Part shown: positions 7,262-15,476 of the stretch, one piece after another | Layout of the letters: each line of letters opens with the position of its first letter | Position numbering within the stretch: the stretch's first letter is position 1 | DNA from: a virus | Strand: one strand, 5' to 3' | DNA length: 53,718 nt | Virus record (IMG/VR): IMGVR_UViG_3300030107_001340 | Coordinates: 1-53,718 of that record | Program-made: the position numbers and the translations under genes | Notes under the pieces: generated by a model | What the model was told of the DNA's origin: nothing | What the model saw: only the letters and a program-made list of their open reading frames with translations | Databases searched by the model: none

Positions 7262-9301
7262 TCACACCACGTCCTTTGTGTCAAGCCAATTCGGACCTAT
7301 CTTTGCTTCTAATTCTAAAGGAACATTAAAATTTATGCCCCATTTAGATGATATTAAATTAGTCAACTGTGAATTGGTCAGCTTAATCGCATAGATACAG
7401 TCTTGCTCTTCGTTAGGGTGTACGTCTATGACAATACTATCATGCACACTATTTACTATACATGATTGTCTATTGTCAAGAAGTTTTTCAATGTGCATCA
7501 ATGCTAGTGGCACTATATCTGCCGTTGCAAAAGATTGCACAGGATAATTCTTTATCTGTGTAAAGTGTGTTATCCTACCCGATTGCATCCTGACAACATC
7601 TGGAAATGAAAACTCTCTTCCTGATGGGGTTACAATTTTACCATTAGACATAACCTCATTTGCCAGTTTATCATGCCACTTGCGAATACCTTTATACTTA
7701 TCAGTAAAGTGATTGTAGTATATTGCTTCAGCTTTTGTCCTACCAAATCCTGTTGCTCCATATAAAGGTGCGAACGTATGTGCTTTAGCTTCTTGCCTAG
7801 TAATCGGCTGACCTGCATCACTGATTACCTTGGCCGTATAAGAATGAACATCAAAGCCTGTCGATACTTCTTCAATAGCTGTAGTATCTTGAGACAGGTA
7901 CGCAGCGGCACGAAACTCTAGCTGTGCAAAGTCAGCTTCCATTATCTTGCCACCATCGAACCTAGACACAAACACTTTCTTAACAGGGAACGTGCCACCT
8001 CTAGGCATGTTCTGCATGTTAGGATCTGCTCCACTGAAACGCCCTGTCGCTGTTCTGTGTTGTAATAGTTTGACGTGTAATCTGCCATCGGACTTTGTAT
8101 GCAAAGCAATACCGTCAACGAATGAAGACAGATAGGTATCAACAGCAGACAATCTTCTCACCTTAGACAAGAAGTCAGCAGCCTCATACATTTGCTTTGT
8201 CGTAGCTAACGATTCCAGTATCTGTAGATTACCTTTACTCGTTGTGAAACCATTTGCACTAGCCCACTTAGCATTGGGCGGTTTAAATTTAAGACCCGCA
8301 AGATGTATAGTATTAGTAAGAGTATAGCCAGCTTCGTTACATACCTTGCAGCGATTGGATCTTGCAAAAGGTGTTCCATCTTTCTTTGTCTTTCTAATCT
8401 TACCTGTACCATTGCATGTCTTGCACATGACAGCTTGTGTTTTGTACACACGCTCAGTACTAACGTCCATTGCGGTATTGAAACTGTCCTTATCCATATA
8501 AGGATCTATACGATTGGCCCAAGCTTTTTTGTCGATAGGTTTACGACTATAGATAACCCAAGACAATTGCTCTGGACTATTTAAATTGATAGGAGTATCC
8601 CCCATCAAGTGCCTGACATGATCATTCAAAGCTTTCTCTAAGTCTAGCTTCTCCTTCTCAAACTCCTGCCTGACCTCTTCAAGCTTGGCAACGTCAACTG
8701 CAAAACCTCTACTGTACATACGTGCCAGACATGCAGCAACTTCATTTGTCAGTAGAACTGTATTAAATAAACCGACATTCTCTGCATGATTTAACTTAAT
8801 ATATTGACTGTTACACAGTTGCTGTGTTGCCTGTAAGTCAGCAGATAGATACATCGACAACTCAGCATGAGGTATGTCTCTAACACTATAACCCTTAGAT
8901 AGATACTCTTTTAAAGTGTCTTGCTTCTGTGTGTCTAGCTCGTACTTCTTAGCAAGCTCTTCTAGTGACAATGGTTCCTTCTGACCACGTTGTAAGATGT
9001 ACTCAGCGAGCATGGTATCATACACAGGACCGTCATACTTAAATCCAGACTCCCATAACCATACTAAATCATAAGCAGCATTGTGCATAATAAGTATAGT
9101 AGCTTTGTCCAGATACTCTTGAAGACCATGAGATAACATGTCTGGTGTTTTTTCTGCATGGTCAAACGTAAATATCTTTTCTTCCCCAAAGTCAGTTAAG
9201 ATGCCCACCATCACCAGAGAATTATTCTCCTCGAATGGGTCAAAGTGCATCTTACCACCTCTGCTAGTGGTAGTATTTTCAACATCCAAAGTTATCTTCA
9301 T
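7262..9301 (-). CDS. polA: Family A DNA polymerase with DnaJ-type zinc insertion
   Basis: This is a 679-aa replicative polymerase. The 3'-5' exonuclease ligands are D6/E8 (LDVE), N74/D78 (HNAAYD) and Y151/D155. The polymerase has motif A EADFAQLEFR (D457, E462), motif B R502-K506-F510-Y514-G515, and motif C VHDS (H620-D621, with Ser where Glu is usual). F510 is the equivalent of E. coli Phe762. Residues 293-321 hold two CxxC pairs (CKTCNGTG and CKVCNEAG), the DnaJ-type zinc repeat characteristic of HMO-2011-type phages. The stop overlaps nothing; the start overlaps the helicase stop by 4 bp. Confidence 0.95.
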   Translation of the reverse strand: MKITLDVENTTTSRGGKMHFDPFEENNSLVMVGILTDFGEEKIFTFDHAEKTPDMLSHGLQEYLDKATILIMHNAAYDLVWLWESGFKYDGPVYDTMLAEYILQRGQKEPLSLEELAKKYELDTQKQDTLKEYLSKGYSVRDIPHAELSMYLSADLQATQQLCNSQYIKLNHAENVGLFNTVLLTNEVAACLARMYSRGFAVDVAKLEEVRQEFEKEKLDLEKALNDHVRHLMGDTPINLNSPEQLSWVIYSRKPIDKKAWANRIDPYMDKDSFNTAMDVSTERVYKTQAVMCKTCNGTGKIRKTKKDGTPFARSNRCKVCNEAGYTLTNTIHLAGLKFKPPNAKWASANGFTTSKGNLQILESLATTKQMYEAADFLSKVRRLSAVDTYLSSFVDGIALHTKSDGRLHVKLLQHRTATGRFSGADPNMQNMPRGGTFPVKKVFVSRFDGGKIMEADFAQLEFRAAAYLSQDTTAIEEVSTGFDVHSYTAKVISDAGQPITRQEAKAHTFAPLYGATGFGRTKAEAIYYNHFTDKYKGIRKWHDKLANEVMSNGKIVTPSGREFSFPDVVRMQSGRITHFTQIKNYPVQSFATADIVPLALMHIEKLLDNRQSCIVNSVHDSIVIDVHPNEEQDCIYAIKLTNSQLTNLISSKWGINFNVPLELEAKIGPNWLDTKDVV

Positions 9302-10521
9302 GCTTCGTATCTTGCAGTTTGATTGTCGAGATTACAATTGACCATGCCATGCCAGCCATTCAATTTGTTCTTGACAATATTAATATGTCTCAGGGGACTC
9401 TCCTCCTCTTGTCCTTCGACACTAGCACTCTTGCCTATCAAGATCATAAGGTCAGCTTCAGCAGCTTTACCTGTTCTAGATCCTTCCATCATAGCCTGAT
9501 TCAATTGCGCTCTACCTTCGGCTTCAGCAGATAGCTGAGACATGTATAGCACGGCACAGTCATACGTCTTGGCTATTTGCCTAGCATATATGGCACATGC
9601 CTTTAGTGCCTCATCTGGCCTAGCGTATGAGCCGCTAACGGCAAACTTATCACCCATGTCAAGCACAATTACGTCTGGGTTGTACGACTTACACACAGAC
9701 TCAACCCATGCCATGTCTCTACCACTGCTCTCCTTAATCTTTATGTTGTCATACACAGGCTTATATAATTCTTTTGCCTTGCTCCAATTCTTGCAAACAG
9801 TGTACTGTGACATACCTGTTGCGGCAGTAAGGTATCTCCAAGCAACACGATTATAACTCTCTTCATTGCATAAGGTAATGCAACTGGCTCCCTGCCTAGC
9901 AAAGCCATTGGGTCCAGCAATTACGCTGGCATGAAAAGATGTCTTACCTGTGTTGGGCCTAGCCCCTATCTCAATTAAATGCCCACCGGATATGCCTTCA
10001 ATTTTGGTAGCTACACTAGGTATGTTAAATGCCCATTTAGCTTCAAGTTCTGCTTTAGCCATTAAAGTTTCAATACTGATGTCATCCCACTCTACATTGA
10101 GATTAGGAATGAAATCATCATTGTACTTTTCAAGAAGATCTCTTAACCTTTCGAGAGAGGCCACGTCACCATTGACCATATCAAAACCAATGTTAGCAAC
10201 GTCCTCTCCCACTATTTGTCTAAACAGTTTGGACAAAACTTCTTGGGCTATGTCTTCACCCATCACATTTTCTGTTTTAACTTTAGCAAATAAAGACTGA
10301 TATGCAGTCTTCTGTGCTGTAGTTAAAGTAGGATTGTTTGATATAAATAGTGCCTCAACCTCATCAGGTGTGACTGTTCGCTCATACTGCGACATAGCAC
10401 TATCAATTGTTTGCTTAATCTTTCTTACGTCTTGGCTGAAAAGTCTGTCGGGGCATTTAGCTCCACGATGATCATCGTAGAATGACTTGTCCATCAAACT
10501 ACGTATGAGGGATAATTCCAT
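9298..10521 (-). CDS. DnaB-like replicative helicase
   Basis: This 407-aa RecA-fold ATPase has Walker A GARPNTGKTS (186-195), Walker B VIVLDMGD (284-291), then YMSQLSAEAEGR and an SRTGKAAEADLMILI segment that corresponds to the arginine-rich H4 region. The N-terminal 170 residues are helical and not recognised. The primase is a separate gene immediately upstream (1-bp gap), so this phage uses split primase and helicase instead of the fused T7 gp4. It forms an operon with polymerase. Confidence 0.9.
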   Translation of the reverse strand: MELSLIRSLMDKSFYDDHRGAKCPDRLFSQDVRKIKQTIDSAMSQYERTVTPDEVEALFISNNPTLTTAQKTAYQSLFAKVKTENVMGEDIAQEVLSKLFRQIVGEDVANIGFDMVNGDVASLERLRDLLEKYNDDFIPNLNVEWDDISIETLMAKAELEAKWAFNIPSVATKIEGISGGHLIEIGARPNTGKTSFHASVIAGPNGFARQGASCITLCNEESYNRVAWRYLTAATGMSQYTVCKNWSKAKELYKPVYDNIKIKESSGRDMAWVESVCKSYNPDVIVLDMGDKFAVSGSYARPDEALKACAIYARQIAKTYDCAVLYMSQLSAEAEGRAQLNQAMMEGSRTGKAAEADLMILIGKSASVEGQEEESPLRHINIVKNKLNGWHGMVNCNLDNQTARYEA

Positions 10522-10522
10522 T

Positions 10523-11290
10523 TTATTCTCCTATGTTGGATAGGTTCTCAAAATCTACAGGGTTACGATATTTGAGGTCGTCTGTTAATCTTAATACCTT
10601 TACTGTTTGTACATGTCCTCTTAGTTCTTTTGCTATTGCAAGATTCTTTTTCAAAGCATCGGGGTCTAATGCTATAATAGCTGTCGAGAACTGTGATAAG
10701 TACCTCTTGTGTGACTCTGATAGAGACGTACCCAACACGGCAACCCCACACCGCACATCACTACCAACAACTGCAGCACTCACACAGTCCTCAACAACGA
10801 CAGCGGTTGTACCACACCCATACGAATAAGGCAAGTTATTTTTTCCATACCTTCTCCACTTAGGTAACCGACTACGGATAGCACGGCCTGTGGCATCCAC
10901 TGTCTTGCCCTCATGCACTATGGGAAACACTGCTCTGTGTTCCTTAACGTCATACATGAGGCCCAACTTCTTAGCGTCTAATTGATACAGACTAGAGGCC
11001 CATTCAACTACGTCACGATTAGCTGGTACAACATACTCAGGCATTGTAAACTGTATTTGATCAGCAAACTCTTCAGCACCAGAAAACCCAGCACGAATAT
11101 CCTCGACAGATAGATGAGTACGAGTACCACCACTAACAGTGCATGACGCTTTGTAACAATTCCAAACTAAACTGCCCATGTTATTAGTCACTGTAAATGT
11201 ATTATAACCTTTACAAACAGGACAATTTGTACGCTTGGTAGTCCCCACAGGTACGTTCATATCACTTACAATGTTATATATATTATACAT
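10523..11290 (-). CDS. DNA primase (zinc and TOPRIM type)
   Basis: This 255-aa protein has a zinc-binding module with C23, C26, C45 and C50, then a TOPRIM core with E167 (VVVEDCVSA) and D209-P-D211 (IIALDPD). This is the T7 gp4 primase half without its helicase. It makes RNA primers for lagging-strand synthesis with the helicase encoded next to it. It is shorter than bacterial DnaG because the helicase-interaction domain is missing. Confidence 0.9.
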   Translation of the reverse strand: MYNIYNIVSDMNVPVGTTKRTNCPVCKGYNTFTVTNNMGSLVWNCYKASCTVSGGTRTHLSVEDIRAGFSGAEEFADQIQFTMPEYVVPANRDVVEWASSLYQLDAKKLGLMYDVKEHRAVFPIVHEGKTVDATGRAIRSRLPKWRRYGKNNLPYSYGCGTTAVVVEDCVSAAVVGSDVRCGVAVLGTSLSESHKRYLSQFSTAIIALDPDALKKNLAIAKELRGHVQTVKVLRLTDDLKYRNPVDFENLSNIGE

Positions 11291-11296
11291 GATATA

Positions 11297-12409
11297 TCAC
11301 TTTCCTGTTCGGCACTTGGAGGTGCTTGTATCATGCTTCGCCCTTTCAGTCAATGCATAATTTGCACTTGTGTACGTATTTTTCATATACGGTTTAACAG
11401 ACTGTGGATTATTGTGTCCTGTAACTGACATGATCTGTGCCATACCGACACCTGCCTCTATCATTTCTGTTGTGCCTGTCCTCCTGAGATCCATTAGCCG
11501 TAGATCCTTTGGTAGTCCTGCTTTTTCCATGACCACCCTGCCCATAGTAGACATACCTTCCAGTGTATATGGATGGAACTGCCCCTCTCTAGGTCTAGGT
11601 CTAGGTGCTACATACTTTTGAAAACCAAAGTCATCTTTTTGATCTAGCAGCATTGGATATAAATCATTACTGATGGGCAGAGATACTTGCGCTCTACGTT
11701 TGCTTTGCTCAAGGTTTAACCTGCGATTGTCAAAGTCAAACATGTCCCATTCAAGTAACCTCATATCACCTAATCTCTGACACCACTCGTATGTCATCTG
11801 CACTATCAAGCCTATGTTGCGGGTAGAGAAATCACTGTATGCTTCATCAAGAAACTTTATTACTTGCTCTTTACTCCACATTACTTTGCGTTGTCTTGGT
11901 GACTTCCTACGAATACTTGAGAAGGGATTGAACTCAGTATACTCCATATCAATAGCGTAACGATACAGCCGTGACGATACAGTAGCGACATGATTTGCAA
12001 AGTGTATGCCCCTACCAATCCAGTCTTCATATGCAAGTTTAGCTTGTCGTGTAGATACTTTTTTGATTGGGCAGTCGCCCAAGCTCTCCAGTAATACAGA
12101 TAAAAAGTATTGATAATCTACTTTAGTTTTATGCTTTAACATATTGAAATCACTAGATTTATAGTAGGAATCCATCAACATAGACAAGGTGCTGCTGCCT
12201 GTTAGTACTACAATCTTTGCTTGCTCTTTACGCCATGCATCAATTTGTTTGTTTAATATTTTAGCCTGTGCTTTTGCCTCCTCAAAATTTCTACCAAGTT
12301 CCACTCGTTCAACCACCCCAGTATCTACTAGACGTTGGGGTGGATTGAAACGATAGTGGACTATACCATTAGCCAGCTTACGGGCTTGTGTATATCGTGG
12401 AAGTTTCAT
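11297..12409 (-). CDS. int: Tyrosine recombinase (integrase)
   Basis: This 370-aa protein has an Arm/SAM-like N-terminal half (SAM-like helices around 70-165) and a catalytic domain from about 175. The visible catalytic set is R212 (QRLGD), a Lys near 237, R309 (MDLRR), H332 (VTGHNN) and nucleophile Y341 (KPYMKNT). The box II histidine is replaced by M306 where most integrases have HxLR. It lies inside the replication operon between primase and the DUF932 gene, with no flanking intergenic space for an attachment site. It suggests temperate capacity or resolution of genome multimers. Confidence 0.9.
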   Translation of the reverse strand: MKLPRYTQARKLANGIVHYRFNPPQRLVDTGVVERVELGRNFEEAKAQAKILNKQIDAWRKEQAKIVVLTGSSTLSMLMDSYYKSSDFNMLKHKTKVDYQYFLSVLLESLGDCPIKKVSTRQAKLAYEDWIGRGIHFANHVATVSSRLYRYAIDMEYTEFNPFSSIRRKSPRQRKVMWSKEQVIKFLDEAYSDFSTRNIGLIVQMTYEWCQRLGDMRLLEWDMFDFDNRRLNLEQSKRRAQVSLPISNDLYPMLLDQKDDFGFQKYVAPRPRPREGQFHPYTLEGMSTMGRVVMEKAGLPKDLRLMDLRRTGTTEMIEAGVGMAQIMSVTGHNNPQSVKPYMKNTYTSANYALTERAKHDTSTSKCRTGK

Positions 12410-13278
12410 GCAGCGACTAACTCTTTGAAAGTATTGCTATCAATCCACTTGCTTACTTCATGTTCTCTGCTGAACATAGAAACAGCGGCTGAGTCTACCT
12501 TAGATTCCTTCAATGAGAACCCATTACGCTCGTCAGCATAAGAAGCATAGTTAGTGAAGGCACTATACAATGCCCATGCATTTTGCCCACGCACCGTGGA
12601 CTCTTGTGAGTACAGGTTCAACATCTTATCTACCTTGCGCTCAGACTTTATTAGCTTCTCTAATGCTTGTCTAACTTCATACATATACAAACGCTTTTTG
12701 GCCCATGATTTCAGTGTCTCTGACTGTTCATAAAAAGATTGTGTTGACTTTCTAAGACTTGTTTCAAATCTTTGCATGGTAAAGTTAGAAGTATTTTTTC
12801 TTCTCACCTTGTCATGCTCACCTCTTATCATTCCATTTGTACAAAAGAAATCAATAGCACCAAAGTACACCTGATTAGAACATGAACCATCAATACCGTG
12901 TAACGCTATGATTCTCTGCGCTATGTTAGTCTCGTGTCTATCACTAATAATCTTAGCAGTAACTTTAGGCAAGGTCATATTCATCATGGCCCATGCATTT
13001 TTGTGGGCTATTGACCATGAGGTTATCATACCCTCACACTCGTAAGGAGTTAAGTTCTCTGTCACAACTCTCTTTACACCAGAGAAAAAGTCCCTGTGTG
13101 ACGCACAGGTGAAAGAGTCACCCACTACCGCTAGGTATTCATCTGTCTCTGAATTAATAACGTACTTCTTACCTTCAACTTTGGTTGGCTCAAACACAGG
13201 ATCAAAGTCCAAACTTGTTGGCATATTCTCCGGTGTAAAGTTTGGACCGTAAGGGTCTGGCATAAAATCAAATGGCAT
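12406..13278 (-). CDS. DUF932 (phage/plasmid-like) protein
   Basis: This 290-aa protein matches DUF932 in layout: YAVVGDSF-type core (YLAVVGDSFT), a central domain with THxR-like RHETNIAQRI, and NQVYFGAIDFFCTNGM (the family usually reads C.N.......G). DUF932 proteins are widespread on plasmids and phages and have no established activity. The start at 13278 has AAGGAG upstream; copy 1 of the dispersed inverted repeat ends 21 nt before it, within the preceding gene. Confidence 0.8.
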   Translation of the reverse strand: MPFDFMPDPYGPNFTPENMPTSLDFDPVFEPTKVEGKKYVINSETDEYLAVVGDSFTCASHRDFFSGVKRVVTENLTPYECEGMITSWSIAHKNAWAMMNMTLPKVTAKIISDRHETNIAQRIIALHGIDGSCSNQVYFGAIDFFCTNGMIRGEHDKVRRKNTSNFTMQRFETSLRKSTQSFYEQSETLKSWAKKRLYMYEVRQALEKLIKSERKVDKMLNLYSQESTVRGQNAWALYSAFTNYASYADERNGFSLKESKVDSAAVSMFSREHEVSKWIDSNTFKELVAA

Positions 13279-13544
13279 TAGTCTTCTCCTTCTTGCAAAT
13301 GTCCAACCTTGGACAACTGATAGTTAGTTATGTATGGTTGTTGTGTTAGTTTAAGAAAGTTTTCTAGAACATCTTTCAATCCCTTACCATCTAGATCAAA
13401 GATGGGGCCGACCTGTCCTTTACAATCATTTTGAGACATGAGCATTACTTCAACTCTTTGACATTTGCTATCTTTAGGTTGAATGATAGATAAAAAATAT
13501 CTATCCCCCATGTTTAGTATTATTCTGTTAAATGTTTCAGTCAT
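13278..13544 (-). CDS. Hypothetical protein (88 aa)
   Basis: No family is recognised. It is a mixed alpha/beta protein with MTETFNRIILNMGDRYFLSI at the N terminus. Its last codons (LSKVGHLQ) are encoded by copy 1 of the 16-bp inverted repeat (13300-13315). It shares one base with the DUF932 start and overlaps the next upstream gene by 8 bp. GAGG precedes its ATG. Confidence 0.65.
   Translation of the reverse strand: MTETFNRIILNMGDRYFLSIIQPKDSKCQRVEVMLMSQNDCKGQVGPIFDLDGKGLKDVLENFLKLTQQPYITNYQLSKVGHLQEGED
13300..13315 (-). promoter_or_regulatory. Dispersed inverted repeat, copy 1
   Basis: TGTCCAACCTTGGACA on the plus strand; read on the transcribed strand it is TGTCCAAGGTTGGACA. It lies inside the last codons of the 88-aa gene and 21 nt upstream of the DUF932 start. 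Confidence 0.85.
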
Positions 13545-13764
13545 TACTTTCTACCTCAATCATCTTGGATATTTTCTCCTCTATTGTCATTACCTTTTCA
13601 CCCTCAATCATGTCTATAATAAGATTAGTTATATCAATTTCTTTCTGAAGTATACTAACCTTTTTTACAAGGCGAGTCAGGGCTTCTTGATAGTACTCTA
13701 ACTCTTGCTCTTTACGCAAGCGAGACTCAATCAAATCCGACAGACTCACAATGTTATCAGTCAC
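13537..13764 (-). CDS. Small coiled-coil protein, GTG start
   Basis: This 75-aa helical protein has heptad-like leucines from residues 10 to 55 (SRLRKEQELEYYQEAL). The frame opens with GTG at 13764 with a weak AGGG upstream. It overlaps the next gene by 8 bp. Function unknown. Confidence 0.55.
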   Translation of the reverse strand: MTDNIVSLSDLIESRLRKEQELEYYQEALTRLVKKVSILQKEIDITNLIIDMIEGEKVMTIEEKISKMIEVESND

Positions 13765-13797
13765 AACAGCAACCCTATTAAAATTCCAATAATAAAC

Positions 13798-13986
13798 TCA
13801 ACCATCTTCCGCACTTTCTTCTAGCTCATTCAATCTATGCTTTAGTGTATTGATAGTAGTATGGATGTGTCCTTGTCCACCTATGTTTGGATCAATCAAG
13901 TCGCTTAGATATTCAATTTCAATCTTTAAATGTTGTATATGATACCAATTATTAAACATACCAGTAACTGTTTTTGTATTTCTCAT
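13798..13986 (-). CDS. Small helical protein (62 aa)
   Basis: Mostly helical protein with a His-rich centre (GGQGHIHTTINTL) and an acidic end (LEESAEDG). AGGAT lies 8 nt before the ATG. The next upstream gene stops 2 bp before it. No family is recognised. Confidence 0.55.
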   Translation of the reverse strand: MRNTKTVTGMFNNWYHIQHLKIEIEYLSDLIDPNIGGQGHIHTTINTLKHRLNELEESAEDG

Positions 13987-13987
13987 C

Positions 13988-14164
13988 TTAGCTATCCTCT
14001 TTCATTATCTGTTCAATGTGCCAGTGTAACATATCAGTAGTAGTTTTAACGTCATCAATGAACTCAGGTGTGTTACCTTTTGCATAAACCTTCAGCAACT
14101 CGATCTCATCACGCAGCACATGAACGTGATTGAATAATCGTGTGTCTAATTCTTTCTTTGTCAC
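13988..14164 (-). CDS. Small helical protein, GTG start (58 aa)
   Basis: The frame opens with GTG, preceded by AAGGAGAG at good spacing. The protein starts TKKELDTRLFNHVHVLRDEI and contains VYAKGNTPEFIDDVK. It overlaps the zinc-ribbon gene by 56 bp in another frame. No family is recognised; one of a run of short helical proteins at 13.5-14.2 kb. Confidence 0.55.
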   Translation of the reverse strand: MTKKELDTRLFNHVHVLRDEIELLKVYAKGNTPEFIDDVKTTTDMLHWHIEQIMKEDS

Positions 14165-14279
14165 TGTGTCTCTCCTTATCTACCTTGATCCAACAATAGC
14201 AACACACAGCTTTGCCGTCGAGTAACACACCCTTTTCGCCACGTTGACCAATGTCCCTCTTACATTTGGGACAGTCCAT
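14109..14279 (-). CDS. Small zinc-ribbon protein (56 aa)
   Basis: The N terminus has CPKC (C3, C6) and about 20 residues later CCYC, a typical zinc-ribbon spacing, followed by a basic tail (KERHSDKERIRHT). GAGG lies upstream of the ATG. Its 3' part overlaps the next gene by 56 bp, which lowers confidence in the exact end. Such ribbons in phage early regions often bind nucleic acid or host RNA polymerase (inference). Confidence 0.55.
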   Translation of the reverse strand: MDCPKCKRDIGQRGEKGVLLDGKAVCCYCWIKVDKERHSDKERIRHTIIQSRSCAA

Positions 14280-14280
14280 T

Positions 14281-14526
14281 CTACCTCGCTCTCTTGATTG
14301 TGTACTCTGTGTTATTGAAAGAGGTTACACGATATAGGTTCCAAAATGGATTGCCATAGTATCGTATGCGTAAGCCATCATTTATCTGAAAGAACTTACC
14401 ACTCTTACTTGGTCCTACATAGTGTTTACCCATGCAGTTATACTGTCTAAAGTTAGTCCTATCTATGGACGGCTTCTGTCCTGTCAGCTTCATCTTGAGT
14501 AATGCTAGTTTAACTTTAATGCTCAT
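14281..14526 (-). CDS. Hypothetical basic protein (81 aa)
   Basis: Basic protein with aromatic-rich beta-like segments (QINDGLRIRYYGNPFW). No family is recognised. It has its own promoter-like sequence just upstream (14556-14584) and a strong AGGAG; its start context AAACAAAATG matches neighbours. Ends 2 bp before the zinc-ribbon ATG. Confidence 0.7.
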   Translation of the reverse strand: MSIKVKLALLKMKLTGQKPSIDRTNFRQYNCMGKHYVGPSKSGKFFQINDGLRIRYYGNPFWNLYRVTSFNNTEYTIKRAR

Positions 14527-14555
14527 TTTGTTTTCTCCTTATTGTTTATACAAGA

Positions 14556-14584
14556 AGTATACACAAGTTATAGGTTACTGTCAA
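14556..14584 (-). promoter_or_regulatory. Sigma-70-like promoter P1 (leftward)
   Basis: On the minus strand TTGACA (14579-14584), a 17-nt spacer, and TATACT (14556-14561). This is a near-consensus promoter reading into the 81-aa gene. Copy 2 of the dispersed inverted repeat lies 13 nt upstream of the -35 box. Confidence 0.8.
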
Positions 14585-14591
14585 GTCTCAT

Positions 14592-15002
14592 TTAAAATGT
14601 CCAACCTTGGACATTCTCACGCTCATATGGTTTATCTGAGTTAGCTTTGGGAAATCTTTTGTCACCCTTCAAAGCGTCAATCAATCTACGCCTAGATTGC
14701 TCCTCTTCTGAAAAGTAATTTTTGTTTATGTGATTGATATATGACTTATCATAGGCAGGTTCTCTTATGCCCGTTCTGTGTAAGTGTCTTTGTATCGGAT
14801 CAGGAACACAGCCTCCACCTTTATTCTTATGCCCTAAAACTTTGTTCTTATTTAAATGAAGAGATGGCATACGTTTGTTAAGAATACTAGCTATCTCAGT
14901 AGCCGTGTAGCGAGGTTTGCCAGTATTAATATCAATAACGGCGGTTAAATCCATGATCCATTGAAATAATTCTTTCGGATATTTACTGCGTCTTTCCTTC
15001 AT
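14592..15002 (-). CDS. Putative DNA-binding regulator, GcrA-like HTH
   Basis: This 136-aa basic protein has a segment around residues 30-65 (YTATEIASILNKRMP then KNKVLGHKNKGGG) that resembles the GcrA-type helix-turn-helix (SxxxIAxxL...RNAVIGKxxR). GcrA regulates transcription in alphaproteobacteria. The match is weak and from memory. The C terminus ends NVQGWTF, encoded by copy 2 of the inverted repeat. Start has GGAG and the AAACAAATG context. A candidate binder of the dispersed repeats. Confidence 0.6.
   Translation of the reverse strand: MKERRSKYPKELFQWIMDLTAVIDINTGKPRYTATEIASILNKRMPSLHLNKNKVLGHKNKGGGCVPDPIQRHLHRTGIREPAYDKSYINHINKNYFSEEEQSRRRLIDALKGDKRFPKANSDKPYERENVQGWTF
14598..14613 (-). 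promoter_or_regulatory. Dispersed inverted repeat, copy 2
   Basis: Exact 16-bp copy, in the same orientation as copies 1 and 3-7. It encodes the last residues (NVQGWT) of the 136-aa gene and sits just upstream of promoter P1. Confidence 0.85.
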
Positions 15003-15017
15003 TTGTTTATCTCCATC

Positions 15018-15278
15018 CTAAAAGTTTACTTCTTGTGTTATGTTATTCTGTTTAAATGTTCTACGCAAGCAGTTCCTAGCACTAATAATGTGATAGTCTA
15101 ATGATCTAGGTGAACTACTTAGCACCTGTATGATACGGACTTTTTTACCTTGGTCATTTAGCATTGTCCACGATACTTTTATGTGTGTGTTATGTATCAC
15201 AACAAAAGATGTAGGTGGATCAGCGTATGCTTTCATTGCTTTAATTATTTTCCTTGTCTGTTTTGTTTTCATAGTCAT
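15018..15278 (-). CDS. Hypothetical basic protein
   Basis: About 86 aa, basic, with an alternating beta-like centre (TSFVVIHNTHIKVSWTML). Three in-frame ATGs lie within 12 bases; the middle one (15278) has AAGGG at the best spacing, the first would be at 15284. It overlaps the upstream 61-aa gene by 38 bp. No family is recognised. Confidence 0.55.
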   Translation of the reverse strand: MTMKTKQTRKIIKAMKAYADPPTSFVVIHNTHIKVSWTMLNDQGKKVRIIQVLSSSPRSLDYHIISARNCLRRTFKQNNITQEVNF

Positions 15279-15426
15279 GGTCATTTACCCTTTTGTGTTT
15301 GGCATCACGAGGCAATTGCTTTGACATATCTTTGTGCGGCCCACCCGCACCACTACGCCGGAGTTGCCTCATGTATTTGTGATGCGTACTGCGTAGTCTA
15401 GATATTTTATTTTTCATAGTGTTCAT
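15241..15426 (-). CDS. Small very basic protein (61 aa)
   Basis: Rich in Lys, Arg and His (KNKISRLRSTHHKYMRQLRR), which fits nucleic-acid binding, but no family is recognised. ATG at 15426 is preceded by AGGG; a GTG lies one codon earlier. Copy 3 of the inverted repeat ends 26 nt upstream. Overlap with the following gene lowers confidence. Confidence 0.45.
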   Translation of the reverse strand: MNTMKNKISRLRSTHHKYMRQLRRSGAGGPHKDMSKQLPRDAKHKRVNDHDYENKTDKENN

Positions 15427-15452
15427 CACCCTGTACTAGTAACGATAAGGAT

Positions 15453-15468
15453 TGTCCAACCTTGGACA
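15453..15468 (-). promoter_or_regulatory. Dispersed inverted repeat, copy 3
   Basis: Exact copy lying in the gap between the 3' end of the tRNA-like RNA (8 nt away) and the start of the 61-aa gene (26 nt away). Confidence 0.85.
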
Positions 15469-15476
15469 TTTAATGT

